Source of the DNA: Pelobates cultripes
Lineage: Eukaryota; Chordata; Amphibia; Anura; Pelobatidae
NCBI GenBank assembly: GCA_933207985.1
Contig: OW240924.1
Location: forward strand, 67,095,691-67,159,690
DNA length: 64,000 nucleotides
Direction of reading: 5' to 3'
The translations under genes and the position numbers were made by a program. Below, one piece after another: positions 13,236 to 28,200 of this stretch (positions are counted from its first letter, which is position 1; each line of letters begins with the position of its first letter). Below the pieces are notes generated by a model. It saw nothing but the letters and a program-made list of their open reading frames with translations, was not told the DNA's origin and made no database searches.

Positions 13236-16200
13236 GCTCGGAATTTAAATACGTGATGGATAGTAACTGTGAGCAAAGTTGGTTGTGGTGTGCCGAAACC
13301 AACGTACGAGTGGGCCTGTAAATAAAAGAGGGCCCACCAAGGATAATGTAGTTAAAACAGGGTGTAGGTGGGTGGGGACAATCAGCTGAGCGGCAGCGGT
13401 GAGTAGGGGCTGGGAGCTTAAGTAGGGGACTTACTCCTCCCACAAATTCAGGCCTAATGGCCTTTCTACTTGTGCTCGGAATTTAAATACGTGATGGATA
13501 GTAACTGTGAGCAAAGTTGGTTGTGGTGTGCCGAAACCAACGTACGAGTGGGCCTGTAAATAAAAGAGGGCAAAAGATAAATTCGAGAAAATACACACTT
13601 TATTGCATTTTACAAGACCAAGTTTCTGAAAGCTTGGCGAAGCTCTTTCTCTGGTTGCGGAATATATGCGTTATATATGGAGGATTTCCATCGCCCGAGC
13701 CTTTTGATGATGTGGACCGGTGCGTTTGTGCTTGAGGCTGCTGAGGCGGCTCCTATGCGGAAGGAGTGCCCGGAGAATGCAGCCGGATTGTGTCCGAGCT
13801 TAGATAACAGGGTTCTGACATGTGACATCAATTTTGCCGTGGTAAGCGGGTGCCCTTGTAATGTTAAGAGCGGAGAGTCTGGCAGGTGAGTGCGAAAAGT
13901 AGACCGTAGTTGGTCGAGAACTTTCACCGGACACCAGGCATTATCAGTAGGGAAGAGAGGAATTATTGTAGGATGTATTGACCGGTTGGTTTTAGTGGTA
14001 GGGATAGAGAGGAGGTAGTGATCCTCTACCTTGGTGAGGTGTGAAGTTTTAAGGCATCGTGCGATATCTCCTTGACAAATCACTGTGAACTCTCTAGGTC
14101 TGAGAAAACCGTAGAAAGCGAGATATATGGCAGATTTTATCACCATATTGGTGTAGCTATCAAATGGGGCTGTGTCAAGGAGATTGCTAAGAGACCTGAA
14201 GATAGGCCCGTCTATGGGTAATCTAGTGCTTGCGAGTGGTGGTGAAACCTTTGATATACCTTTCAAGACCTTTTTTATGGGGTATGAAGACAAAAAGGGG
14301 GTGCTGTTAGGAAAATTGGTGAGGCTGTGGTGCTGAACCCCGGTGAGGTAAAGTTTAATGGTGTTGTGTGACAGATTAAGGTGTAGGTGGCAGAAAGAGG
14401 CAAAAGACACCATGGTTTGGATAGAAAAGTCACCTTGTAGCCCGAATTCTGCAGTGAATTTGTTAAATATGTTAAGTGCCCTATTGTAAGTGATAGCAGT
14501 GTTGGGTGATAATGCTTGGTGAGTGAGTGATCTAGCGTGAAGCAAGAGTGTGCTTAATCCAATATTAGTTCGTGAAACCGTGGTGTCCTGGATGGCTGTT
14601 GGTGAGCTGCTGGGAGTGCCTGAGAAAATGCCTGGAATCGAGAACGAGAAAGAGCGTCAGCGGCGGTGTTGTGAATACCCGGGATGTGAGAACATACTAA
14701 GTGAAACTGATTGGATGCTGCCAGCCAGGTCAACTTGCGAATCAGCCGCATGATGGTCAGGGATGATGAGCGCCCTTTGTTAATAATATCGCAAGCTGCC
14801 GAGTTATCTGAGTAGCATTTTACTGCCTTGCCGGACCAGAGATGACCCCAGGTGTGTGCGGCCGCCACAATGGGGTAAATTTCAAATAGGGTTGAGGTCT
14901 CCCTGAATCCTGGCAAGGCATCCGTCTCAGTGGGCCAGTGGCCCCTAAACCAGTGGTTCCCGAAAATGGCTGCGAAACCGGTGTTGGCTGCTGCGTCTGT
15001 GTGGATGATGGGTGAAGAGGTGGAGAGAGGGGGGATAAACATGGAGATACCATTCCAGTCTTTCAAAAACTTCCCCCACATAGCCAAGTCAGCCTTGGCG
15101 TGGGGGTCCAAAGAAACTGTGCCGGAGTCCGGGACTCCATGGAGCAGGCAAAGAAGTCTGGAAATAAAAAACCTTCCCTGCGGAATGATGCGCATGGCGA
15201 AGTTCAGAGATCCAAGAAGGGACTGAAGTTCTCTCCTGGTGCAAACGTCATTCCGCAGGAACGTGTCTATCTCCCCTCTCAATCGTGAAAGTTTGTCGTG
15301 TGGAAGGCTAGCTCTGAGTTTGACAGAATCGAGCTCTATGCCTAAAAAGGTCAACTTTGTAGTGGGTCCTATAGTTTTGGCTGGGGACAAAGGGACTCCA
15401 AGTGTGGAAAAAGTGCGGTAGTACTATTGATTGCTGTGGGTGTTGATGACCCTGGCTCTATCAGTAGAAAGTCATCTAGATAGTGAATAACGGAGTGACA
15501 CCTGATGACATTCAGAAGCAGCCAGCATAGTGACTCAGCGAAAATGTCGAAAAGTTTGGGGCTGCTTCGGGAACCAAAAGTGAGTCGTGTTGAGAAGTAA
15601 TAATACCCTCGCCATTTAACACCGTGTAAGTGCCAGAGTGAGGGTGTATGGGCAGTAATTTAAAGGCGTTAGTGATGTCTGTTTTGCTGAGCCAGGGTCG
15701 ATTACCAGATGTCATGATAGACTGTATAGCGTCGTCGATGGTGACGTACTGCAGAGAGAATTCGTCTGCTGGAATGAGTGCGTTTATGCTTGGAACAAAA
15801 GAGGAGTGCGGTGCCGATAAATCGATAATGAGACGTTTTTTATTAGAATATTTGTGAATAGCAATACCAATAGGGTTAGTGCGCCAGGAGGAAAACGGTG
15901 AAGAGGTGAAAGGACCGATCATGAAACCGTTTGTGGTTTCTGCGGAAATGAGAGTGTCTACAGCGACTGGGTCTAAACGTGCAGACTGGAGATTAGGACA
16001 TTCTAGTGTACCTGGGGGAATGGCTATTATGCCTGTGTGAAACCCTTGTGAGAAACCTGTGGTGAGAAAATCCACTAAGTGCCTGCTGGGGTGACACCTT
16101 AGATAAAAAACCAGGTTGTCGATATTTATGTCGGTTAGTCATTTGTTTGGTGACAACCTGGCTGGACACATGGTCTTGGTATGTGCCCTGAAACATATGG

Positions 16201-19200
16201 AGCAGATGTGCAATAATCTACAGGCGCTGAAACTGCAGGAGCCTGCGTTGAAATTATTGCACACCTGTGCTTTACCTAAAAAGGAGATGGGCCTACCCAG
16301 CTTATCCCGGAGACCACCCGCTGGCTTGTTGTGAGGGGTGAAAGAGGAGTGAGGTGTGAACGTGGGGTGAGGGGTGAGAGTGGAGGTGGTGGGATCTGGT
16401 TCGACGGGACATAAGTCCGCCATGTGGGATGTGGAATTACAGATGGCACAAGCCGGGGGCCTGAGTCCGGCGAAGTGGCGACAGAAAAGTTCAGTGTCCA
16501 TCTGACCCCAGTTCATTCTAATGTTGAACTGCTTGAGATGGGTCGCCGCCTTCGCTGAGACTGACTTGTGGTAGTCATAGAAGGAAGAGCCCCCGTACTT
16601 GATGCCTAGATCCACTACCTTGTGGAGATAGAGATCTAGCTCTTCTCTCCTATGGGGATACACCGTGCAAATGACGTCGCGGTATATCCCGAAAGCTATC
16701 ACAAACTGTGGGATAGACAATTTTTTATTAAGCCTGGGATCCCTCGTTTTAAGCACAACAGAGATGTCACCATAATTGTCTGCCTTGTTCTCGAGTACAT
16801 CCTGAGAGGCTATGAGTAAAGACACCAGACACACATCCTTCCCGTCAAGGATATATCTTTCCTGATAGAATCTGGGACGGAGTGTGCTGGTGACTCGAAA
16901 GGTGTGATGGCTGTGCCAGGTGCTGGAGGGGGGAGTATAGAGGGACATGAAGGTATGGCAGGTACAGCCGTGGTAGAGACTGGGACTACGGTGTTAGTAC
17001 CTGAGGAGGAGATGGCGCTCTCCACCTTAGACAGCCTGCTATTGAGGGCCTGTAGATTGGCCAAGATATCTGCCAGGGTATCCTGGGTGGCCGTGCTGTT
17101 ACTTGGTGGTTGTCCTTGAGAGCTAGTTCCCGGCCGAGGCTTGGTGGGTAAGCAGCCTGTAAAGTTCTGCCTTTCTAGCTGTGGCCGGAAAGGGGATTCC
17201 CCTGAGCCTAAGCTCGGCTGTGATTTTGGGAATAGTCCATGCTCTCAAGGACGTGGGGGTTGAAAGAGTGAGTGATTCGCCTGGAGACACGGGTCTGATT
17301 GGCGTGAATGGTGCTTCTTCTGTCAGTTCTTCGGTTGGAATTGGTTCTTGGGACATTCTAAAAGGAATGATTATGTGAAAGATATATTAGAAGGGGAGTG
17401 AGGTAAGAAGGGGGGGTATGGGGAGTGGTGTGTCTTGAAGAACTGGACTTTAATGCTAGATGCCGAGGCGAAAAACTTAACTATTGAATGACTGGATAGG
17501 TGAGGCCCTGCTAATGCCAAGTGGCGATGAGAGGCTCTACCTATGATTTGGCTTATGACGTAGGTGCCACAGACGTGGTGGCGGGATGTTGGCCTCTCGG
17601 TGACGATAAGAGAAATCAAAACGTGTGGCCGTGACAGGTGAGGCCCTAACTAGAGCCCTGTAGTAAGGCATGCGAGGCTTATAACTATGATTTGGGCGTG
17701 GGGCCGTACCTCCGTGTTGAGGTGGGGTGGGGGTGGTAGGCCTCGCGGGATCAGATTTCCTGATAGGGTGGGCTAAGGCATTAGCCTGTGCCGTATAGCC
17801 AGTTCGATAGTATGCTAATGTGTAAAGTTAGAGGACTGGAATGGTGTGTGGATACTAACCTTGAGTGGTCGCAAATGGTATCTGGAGCCTCCTGGTAAGT
17901 GTAGAGAGTCTTGTCTTAAATGTTGTCTTTGAGGAAGAATCCTGGGGGTTTAAGACAGATGTTGATGTGTTTATACGTATCGTGATGTCGTATGAATAGT
18001 ATAGGGAGAAGGTTTGTTAGGGGCACCACGTGAGATCCTGCATTGAGGGATCTGGGAGGTTTAGGTGTAGGAATGGGATGATTTTGGATATGAGTGAGAA
18101 GGCAGAATGAGGCCTTGGGGTAGCGAATGGACGTACTTGAGTAAGGATGTAAGTACCTGAAGGTATGGCTGAGTACCGTGTCAGGTTTTTGGTGTCTTCT
18201 TGAGCCTGGTGGCCGTATGACCGAAAGTCTGTGTAGACAAGTAGTAAAGAGATAACGTATCCTGGGCGTAAGCCTGAGGGAAGGTAGTAATGGAGTTGAG
18301 ACCGCGTGAGGTCTAGTATTGAAAAGAGAGTGAACTATACCTTTGTTTAAAGTACAGAGATTGTTTAATCGTGGCAGGTTAACTGCGTAGAAACGGTGGA
18401 ATCTTAGATTAGTACAAGGATCTAAGGGTTTAACCAAGAAATATACCATAGTTAGCAATAGATGTGAAGATAATTGATAAAACCTGATAACTCAAGGTGA
18501 TAAAAACCATACCTGTTCCTGTAATAAAAGGACCTTGAAATAACAACTTTAATGCAGAAAAGCAAGAGACCGATGCAATCTGTAAAAGCCAAAAGATGTG
18601 ACAGCGTGATTTATGTGCAAGGAATAGTACGGATTATGTGTAAAGGGTATAACTTGTAAATAGTGTTTAAAAGACTTATCTGAGTGTTATTAGGAAAGAA
18701 TGTTATAGCTTGAATTTAGACACGTATGAAGTTATGAACCGTGGTGAACATTATGTTTATAACAGAAAAATACTTTAAATGGTTTAACAAGGTAGAAAAA
18801 CACAGGGCTGGTAGTTAACCATATAATGTAACCGCAAACTCATATAAAGGAATAAATAATAGTAGGACTGTGATTAGAACTTATGCCAGCTTATCTTAAA
18901 AGAATAGAAATAACCGAATGTAAATTAGTAAGATAGTGTACGTGAATTAACCATACGAATAGGTTGGTGCTGAAATAACCGAACGGAAAAGTGAATATAG
19001 ATAATAATGAGCTTAAACATGAAATATTTATTCGGTTGTTTCCGTACGAAAAAGCATAAAATGATAGCGAAATGAGCCGAACGTTCGTGCGTTTTTTGGC
19101 GCGAATGGAGATATAAACGAAAGCGTGTATTCGTGAAAATGCGAAAGAGGGAGCCTACCCCTACGTTTTTAGGCCCGAACGGCGGGGAAATAGCGAACGC

Positions 19201-22200
19201 TAATTCCCACGCCTTGCTTACGTGAACGCGCCGGTCTCGTGACCGGAAGTCGGGTACCTCGACCGGAGGGAAACGGAGTGGAAGGACCTCGGACGGACGG
19301 AGGATTGCACAGGGCGTCTGGCTGCTGGAAACAGGTACAGTTCTGGCGGGAAGCTGGACCGGAAGTGCTGGTTGCTAAGGACAATCAGCTGAGCGGCAGC
19401 GGTGAGTAGGGGCTGGGAGCTTAAGTAGGGGACTTACTCCTCCCACAAATTCAGGCCTAATGGCCTTTCTACATATATATATTAATTAAATGCTTTCTTG
19501 TTGTGACTTTAAAAATGTATTTTTACTATCACATCTAGGCCTTGATAATACTAGGCTGCATGCTTTCATTAGACATCTTCCCAATTGAGGTTAACAAGTG
19601 GTTCTATTTTCTATATACCGATTAGCAATAGGTCAGCATGCCAAACTTACCTTACATTTATATATAGCCAGCATGTCCTGCACACATCTATAGCCTGCAT
19701 GTTTACCAATTTACTTACAAGGATTTTCTCTGAGTTTCTCCCTCACCATTAGTATTATTATAGACCCACAAACTCACATTTCTTTGCATTAATTGTATTT
19801 ACCCTTTGATTTGCTTACTTCTCCAATAACGTTCTATGGTATTTTCTTCTGGAGTGTAATGTGTTTTTCCATGATTACCTATGTGTCTCTCCCTACAAAA
19901 GGTAGTTGTAACTATAGTTACGTAACTCCAGTTGGACAGCTGGCGCTTTGACAAATGTTGTGTCTTTCTTTACCCTCATCACTCTATAATATACAGGCGC
20001 TGTTTACATTGCCCTTCACAGCAGGTATACTATATTTGTTCTCTTTACATGTTAGAATCTACTCTACTATTCTGCACATTCCACATTTTGATACAGTTTT
20101 GAAAACATGAGTGCGTCTCGCATGAAGAATGTAAAAACAATTACCTAGTGTGACAAAGAAGCAGAACAGACTGTCTACTATAGTGTCCATCACCGTGTCC
20201 ATTTCTGTGTCGGTGATATCAGATCTGTTCAGTGCTGCGTAAAAAGGAAAGACGGTATTACCCCAACACGACTATCAAACAATATGGAAACACTCAAAAG
20301 CATGTTCCCAAAAATATTAAACAATAAAAATAGGAGATAACACTACATTCAGAATAAAACCAGGTGTGATAGAAGGTATAGAGAAAAAAAAAAGGGTCAA
20401 TAAATATACACAAATCACATTTGTTAAATGCCAGAGATGTATATTTCCAAAATTATATAACCAACACATAGAAATAAGCATAAAATGTACATGTTGGAAT
20501 TTCTATATGTATATGAAACTGGCAGAATTTTCTCATATAACCTTCTAAATCTCATTGATTTAGCTATAACATAGCTACCTCTGTTAGATGTGGTGTTATA
20601 TAGCTGAAAGTGATTGGTGCAAAGTATTACGGCTAAAATAGACAGGGCCCGTGGGCTCTTTGTACTACCCATTTAAACTGATTTTTAAAAAGGGTAATTT
20701 TAAGATCTTCACGTCAACCAACCTCTGTAAGACACCAACTCCTTGTTCTGGTTACATAATACAAACATATCATCCTCCAGTGTGATGAAATTGAGATACT
20801 GATCAAACACCTGAGGGGAAAAAGAATGAATTAGTCACGTGTTTTGGGGAACTTTCATCAACGTGAAAATATTTTTTGCCAAGACAAAAACAGCCTTACA
20901 CTATAAATTTATAACCTCACCGGTGGTGTGTGTGTGTGCGCGCGCACACGCACACACACACGCGCACACGCACACACACACGCGCACACGCGCTACAACC
21001 TCATCGTCCATGTTAAATGTTGACAGAAAAAATGGGCAATAGAAGGAGACATTTACGGCTATGATTGTAAGTCTGTACTCTGCACAAAGAGATATATAAT
21101 GTCATTGTTGTCTCCCAACAGCTAAACAAAGCACGAGCTTGCGTTACCTTTGAGACATGAGCCACGGTGTTGGCAGTGAGTGCTGCACTGGCAATGTCCT
21201 CTAATTTGCTGCGGGAAATGGCAGAGATGAAGTTTAAATAATATGACTCGTACAGCTGTGTCCTCAGATCCTGTAAACAAGAAGCAACGCAGAGTGAAAA
21301 TCTAGAACAGAGGAATGCCACAGTAATTTAGGAGAGCAGCACCAAAAACTCAGAAGGAAAGCCTTTGTCATGCTGAGCATCCATGATAAAGTGTTACATC
21401 ATTATATATGAGTAAAGAAAACTACTAGCAACACTTATCAGCTACTGAAGAATGGCAAAAATACCTCCAAGTAATATAATAAAGGAGAGGAATAGAGAGG
21501 GGAAGGGGTGAGTTGCTGCTGTATGGTGGTTTTTAGGAATGTATAATCAACACATGAGACAGGCCAACACGGAAGAAGAATATTTTTTTGTCTTACCCTG
21601 AAAGCTCCTTAGATTTTCTGAAGACCTCGACTATTTGCACCTATTCATTCAAAGGTGCAATAAAGCTGGATTTCCAGTAGAAGATGGTTAAATAAGCTTA
21701 GACCAATAGAAGGTATTACAAGAGAAAGTAATTACAGGGAAAGAGCTAAGAAAGTGTTGTGTAAGAGCATTGAATCACGTGTGAAAATGGAGTGGGTATT
21801 GGGTTAGTAGAGATACTGTACTTAGAACTAGTTTCTTAACCCCTTAAGGACCAAACTTCTGGAATAAAAGGGAATTATGACATGTCACACATGTCATGTG
21901 TCCTTAAGGGGTTAAACTAAGCATTTAAGAAAATAAATCCTGCCAAAAGTAATTGAAATAATCTTTACTGATTCCACAAGCTCTAGCGAGTGTCAAAAAT
22001 GTTTTGATTTAATCAAATATTGGAAATCAGGTGTCCTTACACAACATTACTGTGAGGATCTTATAATCTGTTTCACGTGCAATGACAAAATATAGATGTA
22101 TGGGATAGCAGGAAATATGTTGTACCATTACCCCTGGATCGAAACAAGAGTTGCAGAGAACTGACAATTTACCAATGAAGTGGCTTTGTGGAGGTGTGCA

Positions 22201-25200
22201 TATTTGTCAACAATTCGAGATATGCCATGTGATATAAAGGATCAGATGGAAATTAAACAGAATGTTTTCTAGAAATTGGCTCTTATGCCATACCATCCAT
22301 CCTCATTCACTATCAAGTATCCTTGCAACTCTGCGTAGACATTCTAAGAAACCAAAAGGGAAAAATTTATTTTCTGTATTGTGAAATAACTGGAGCAAAG
22401 TTCCTGAACACATCTCTTGTTAAGGACAAATGGGAAAGAGACTTGGATGGGACACTTATTGACAATAAAGATTGGTCTATTTAAACACGCACTCCATCAC
22501 TTCACCCATCATGGTTAAAGAGAATGCATGCTATATTAAAATGCAAGCCATGTAGTACATGTCTTCAGATAGGATTTATCACATGTGAGTTGTTTCTGTA
22601 GACGTGGGTTTATCAGCACATATGTCCATGTGTGCTTGGACTAATCAGTGATTCACTCTCGAAAGGACAAGTTTTTGTGAGATTGGAGTTGAGCTGACAC
22701 CCAACCAATGGTCTGCATAAACACACAATATGACCCTCAAACTCTTGACTCTTAAAAGGAACAATATAGGGTCAGGTATACAAACGTGTATTCCTGAATC
22801 AATGTTAAAAACACGCTAGGTAGCAGTCTTTACATTACAATGCCTGCAGGGACAGGCTATTGACACATTAAGCTGTAGTTGTTCTGGTGACTATAGTGTC
22901 CCTTTAATTGTCTATGGAAAAGCCTTTAGTCTTTTTACAGGACACTTATTAGAACTTTCTGAGAATATGGATCCTTAGATTGATGCTTTCCGGTTCGTCA
23001 TTCAACCCTTTGCCAAGGTCATTCCTTCCAACTCTACCTACTTGGGGCAGGAGGAGTTAGAAAGAAAATGCCCCATTTTATTTTCTCTCCTTTTTCTTAC
23101 TTCTTCTAACATTCTCTCCACTTCCCTGTCTTCCATTAATTCTTAACCCCTTTAGAAAACTCTAAATGGTTCTGGGCCTGCCCCGTTTAGCTAGACAGAA
23201 TGATTATGCTTTATTATTGTTTGCAGGGTTATCTTCTTTTTGCTTTGCTATTCACCGACTGCTGAAACACCAAAAACAGTAATTCCCAATAAAATATTTA
23301 CGAAAATCATTTGCAAGAAGGATATCATGGTGAGAAATCAAGAACGTAAGGGAAGATGGCACATGGTTAAAATGGTGTAATAAGATTGTAGAGATCAGTT
23401 AATTACCTGACAAATCCTGTCTACATTTTCCTCCGTGGGCATCACGAAATACACAGCGGGGACATCTGGAATTGCATCGCGGTCTGAGTGCAAAAGCCTG
23501 ACAGTGAAAAGCAATTAAAAATATTTTTAAAAATACATCCTAAGAGTTTGTGTGTTTACAGAACACACGCTATGTCAGCACCCAGTGGTAATAGTCCTTG
23601 CATGAAGAAAGACTAAATATTTAGATTACTGCTCCTGGGTCATTTCAGGCTATGAAGAGTTATATCTTTCTTGCAAGTGTGAATTTCTGAAGGTACTTGG
23701 ACTATTTTTTGGTGAGACAAAATACGACTATTAACAAGAGAAAACAGCTACTAAATGCCAAACTAAGTTAAATGGAATTAAAGGAACACTCCAAGCACCA
23801 TAACTACTACAGGCTGGCAGAACTTGCAATTTTCTGGTAACCGCTAATGATGCCCAGAGTTTGAGACTGCGAAAGGATACGCAGTGTGCATAACACAGAA
23901 TTACAGGGAAGAGGTACACGTAACATCAGAGACCACAGATATATGGATCAAAAAGCTTTACATCTACAACTCACAAGTGTAAAGTGACTCCCATGTCTCG
24001 GAGCTCCTTCACAGAAAGAAGAGGAGAAATTATATCCTGGCCAAAACGATCGTATATTAGGACCTGAAAGACAAGATGAATTCATAACTGAAAAAAACAG
24101 GTTATAAAATCAAAGCATTTGGTAAATGGAAAACCAAAAAGAGCTACATATTTATGGTCTGCTATGGTATATACTTAAACTAACCAACCAAAATTTTTTT
24201 TTAAAAATCATACATAAAAGAAGGCAATTTAGCTCCCAACATTTTTGAAACCAGTGGGTATCCGCACATGTGGAAGGGCAATCTTCATGAAGTTCTCTTT
24301 AACACACTAGTTCACTTTAAAGGGACACTAGAGGCATCCAGACCAATTCAGCTCATTGAAGTGGTCTGGGTGCAGTGTTCCTGGTCCCTTAACACTGCAA
24401 TGGTAATTATTGCAGTTTTTAAATAAACTGCAATAATTACCTACCAGGGTTAACTGCACCTCTAGTGGCTGTCTACCAGATAACCAGCATCCCCCAAAAC
24501 CCCATAGGAACACATTATACAATGCTTTCCTATGGGGAAGTCCTAATACGAGCATGGCGATAGCTGTGCATGCGCATTAAGTCCCCCCGCCTGCCAACGC
24601 TGGTGAGGGAGGAGCAAAGACCGAGTCTGGAATCCAGTAAGTGTCAGAAAAGAGAGGGGAGTTATAGAGAGAAACTTTGTTTTCCTGGCAATATAGTTTC
24701 CCTTTAAGTTACTGCAGACAGTTTAGAGGAATATGGAGCAGTGTTAGGGTTTGGCTCTGAAGCTGTGCGCCAGGGAAGATATGCTGCAGGTACAGGGTTT
24801 GTCCATCACCTTCAGTTATAAAACCTCAGAAAATCAGCTATTCTAATCCAGTGGTGCAAATGTACGTGTAAAACAAACAATTACTAATATTAGCCCAAGA
24901 CTGTAGGACACTTGAAGATTGTTAAAATATATAAACCCAGCTTTATCGAAATATCTAAAAAAAATACAAACATCTGAGTGCCAGGTTGCTAATCCAATAG
25001 CCAAATAGAATCGGGCACCAATTAACGGTATCCTGGACAAACCAGGGAGATCAAACGGTCACCCCAGATTACATAGTTACATAGCTGAAAAGAGACTTGC
25101 GTCCATCAAGTTCAGCCTTCCTCACAAATGTTGTTGCTGTTGATCCAAAAGAAGGCAAAAAACCTGGTCTGAAGCGCTTCCAATTTTGCCACAAACTAGG

Positions 25201-28200
25201 AAAAATTCCTTCTTGACCCCAAAATAGCAGTCAGATGTCTCCTTGGATCAAGCAGCTATTACCCCACTAATTAGAAATTATATCCCTGTATGTTATGTTT
25301 TTGTAAGTATTTATCCAATTTCAGTTTAAACATCTGTATGGATTCTGACAAAACCACCTCTTCAGGCAGAGAATTCCATATCCTTATTGTTCTTACTGTA
25401 AAAAAACCTTTTCTTTGCCTTAGATGAAATCTCCTTTCTTCCAGCCTAAATGTATGACGTTGTGTCCTATGTATAGCCCTGTTTATGAATAGATTTCCAG
25501 ATAAAGGTTTGTACTGGCCCCGAATATATTTGTATAAAGTTATCATATCCCCTCTCAGGCGCCGTTTTTCAAAACTAAACAGATTTAATTTTTTTACCCC
25601 CATAGACTGCAAGTGAGCAGGCAGTCTGTGTGTGATGCATTAGCTGAGACTCCCTCTAAGTTCTGAGCAGCATACGGACTTTTATATTGATCAGTAGAAA
25701 GGGATATGACATCACTTATTTTTGGCTCCTCAATACAGCACCCAAGAGAGGTGCACACCAGGGAACGCACTAAGTCTACGGACCTCCACTCCCACTTTCT
25801 ATTATCACAAAGAAATGAAGACATGCAACTGCAAGTGTGTGTCAATGTGTGTCTGCAATATATGAATTTATGTAAATGTGCATGAGTCATTTGTACTTAT
25901 GCATGTGTGTGTGTGCAGATTCTAACGTCTGCTTATTGTATCCTCTGCTAAATCAGGGTATAGCAATATGGCAAAGACAGGTGTTAGATACAGTCTTAGG
26001 CTTAGCTGGTAGATTTTACCTTCCATACTGGTTCTCCCGTGGTACTCTTTACAACAGGAACATTGAAATTCAGCATACGCTTTAAAGCAGCTGCAAAAAC
26101 ATGCACAACAATGAACAGTGTTATAAATATAATAATTGACATGCCACCCGCACATTCCGCTGCAGTGAAAATTTTGATTATCTGACAAAAGTAAACCAAC
26201 ACAATAGAGAGTCTTACCCTCAAGATCACAACAAACCACCCTTTATAATCAGAAAGAAAGAAAGAAAAGAAAGAAAGAAGCGTTTGACAGCTATTGGCGT
26301 GGTACTAAAAACCTCATGTACTTTAAATGTGAGTAGGGATTTGGGATAGTGCACAGTAACTTTTTTGCTTTTGTTCTATGTATTTAAGCGGATGCACACT
26401 GTACTCCAATGTTGTTGCCACCCAGGGGTAGTGGGAGTTTGAGCACTTAATTTTGTGTGTTTGTCTTTTGAAATACAAAGCCATGTTACGGTGCAGCTGC
26501 CCAGCCCACGTGTTCCCTACTAAGGGTTAATAAATGTGTGGGTGTTTAAAAGATACACATCTCTGTATCATTAGTGACAATCTCTTGTTTGCTACCTTTG
26601 CAAGCCCTCTGTTCTAGCCCGCCCAGAACTTCTGTGTCTGTCCAACCAAAGGCTTCCTAATACAGCATAATGAGAATTTTTTGCAAGGCAGGTGCTCTTG
26701 GCAATTGCTGCTTCGAGTTTAGCTAACCAAACCAGGAAGTCATAGGACCAGTTGTCTGATTGACAGCCAGGGGGTGTAACAAGGTTAATTTATTAAAGTG
26801 CCAATTTCTATAGAAATCTTTTTGTAAAATAAAAAAAAGAAGACACTCTTTACACATAACGAATTTCAGCAAGCTGAAGTGCTTTAGGGATCTAGAGGGT
26901 CCCTTTAAGTAGATCTTAATTATTGCTCATCAACTTTCCAGCAAAGCCAGCAACACTAGGTTCTACTACCAATGGGCGTTTCACTAAACTCACCCTCCAA
27001 TCCTACTGAAATACTGCTTCCCTCCAGTACAATTAGTCATGATCCCAAAAAAACGTTCATCCACAATCATACACCCAATGCAAAACAAATCTGTAGCGGA
27101 GCTCCTTATACCCTGGCTGGGTACCTCCGCCAAGGACCGCTTCCTAACTGAAACCAGGGAAAACCTCAGTGCTTCTTCCGCATTTGCCGTGGCTTGACTG
27201 GGGTCCTCCCTCCTGGAGCCTCTGCCTCCTGGAACAGGATAGGGGACTAGCTTTATTTCCTCCCAGTGACTGGACGACACACAATCCTGAGAGCTATAGT
27301 CCTTACAAGTACTTTCCCCGCTGAATCCTCCATGAGCTGAAACAAGGTGCTGAGCAGTGATTTGCCCTTTCCCTTCCCATTTACTAGAGCAGGGATAGGC
27401 AACCTTCGTCACTCCAGATGTTGTGGACTACATCAGTCATAACGCTCTTACACCCATAATGCTGGCAAAGCATCTTGCGAGATGTAGTCCAAAACATCTG
27501 GAGTGCCGAAGGTTGCCTATGCCTGTACTAGACGACATATAGCTCTGGGAGTACAACTGGTTTTAATGAGCCAAACTCGGCCTTTAGTGCACAGACCCCA
27601 GCTTGGGGTCTCCATTGTATTCAACACCAGCCCCTCCGCAGAATCTCTGCGAGATAATGGAGTTAGGTAAGCTAATTAGCTCCCATGTACAGAAAGTCCA
27701 ACACAAAACATAAATGTACCCCCAAAACATAATAAAAACATACAATGCATATTATAAATCCCTAAATAGCCCTGATCTGAGTGCCAAAGCTGTCCAATTA
27801 GCATTCAGATCTGTGCAGTGTAGGGGAAACGCTAAAGTAAAATTTTTGACCAGCACACATTGTCCCAAGCCCAAAATAGCTCCAGGGCATTTGGTGCTTT
27901 TGCTGGTCAACTTTCGGAAACTACTGCGGCCGCAATACGGGGTGCTCCGCCTAGCTCTCATGTAAAGTTTGTTCCCTTTAGTCTCAGGCATCCTCCTTCC
28001 AAAAAGCGCTCTCCTGGCTGGTTGCAAAGTGGTTCAAAACCCCGGACCAAGTTGACTGGGGACCCAAGAAATCCACATGACGAAATAAGTTCCATAGCGG
28101 TCGCGGCTAAGTACCGCTGAGGACCATTCATGAGTCTGGTTCATGCGATCGGCCGCCAGTGAGCTAACGTTCCATTCCATTCGAATGAAGGGAAAGTGCC

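Larger units (their letters stand above)
13232..19472 (-). mobile_element. Ngaro-type tyrosine-recombinase retrotransposon, about 6.2 kb
   Basis: Read on the minus strand the order is A1 repeat, leader, gag, reverse transcriptase plus RNase H, tyrosine recombinase, B1, A2, B2. These split direct repeats are the hallmark of the Ngaro branch of the DIRS order, which integrates by recombinase and leaves no target duplication. Both outer ends abut TA-dinucleotide DNA (13158-13231 and from 19473), so it sits in a TA microsatellite in SCFD1 intron 7, in sense orientation. The repeat copies are nearly identical, which suggests recent insertion, yet gag and pol contain frameshifts, so this copy is not autonomous as read. 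Confidence 0.9.

Noticed and set aside
13081..13443. Open frames of Ile-Tyr repeats over the TA array
   Set aside because: They are translations of a dinucleotide microsatellite and Ngaro terminal repeats.
14930..15226. Plus-strand frames inside the Ngaro region
   Set aside because: Shadows of the minus-strand RT/RNase H coding sequence.
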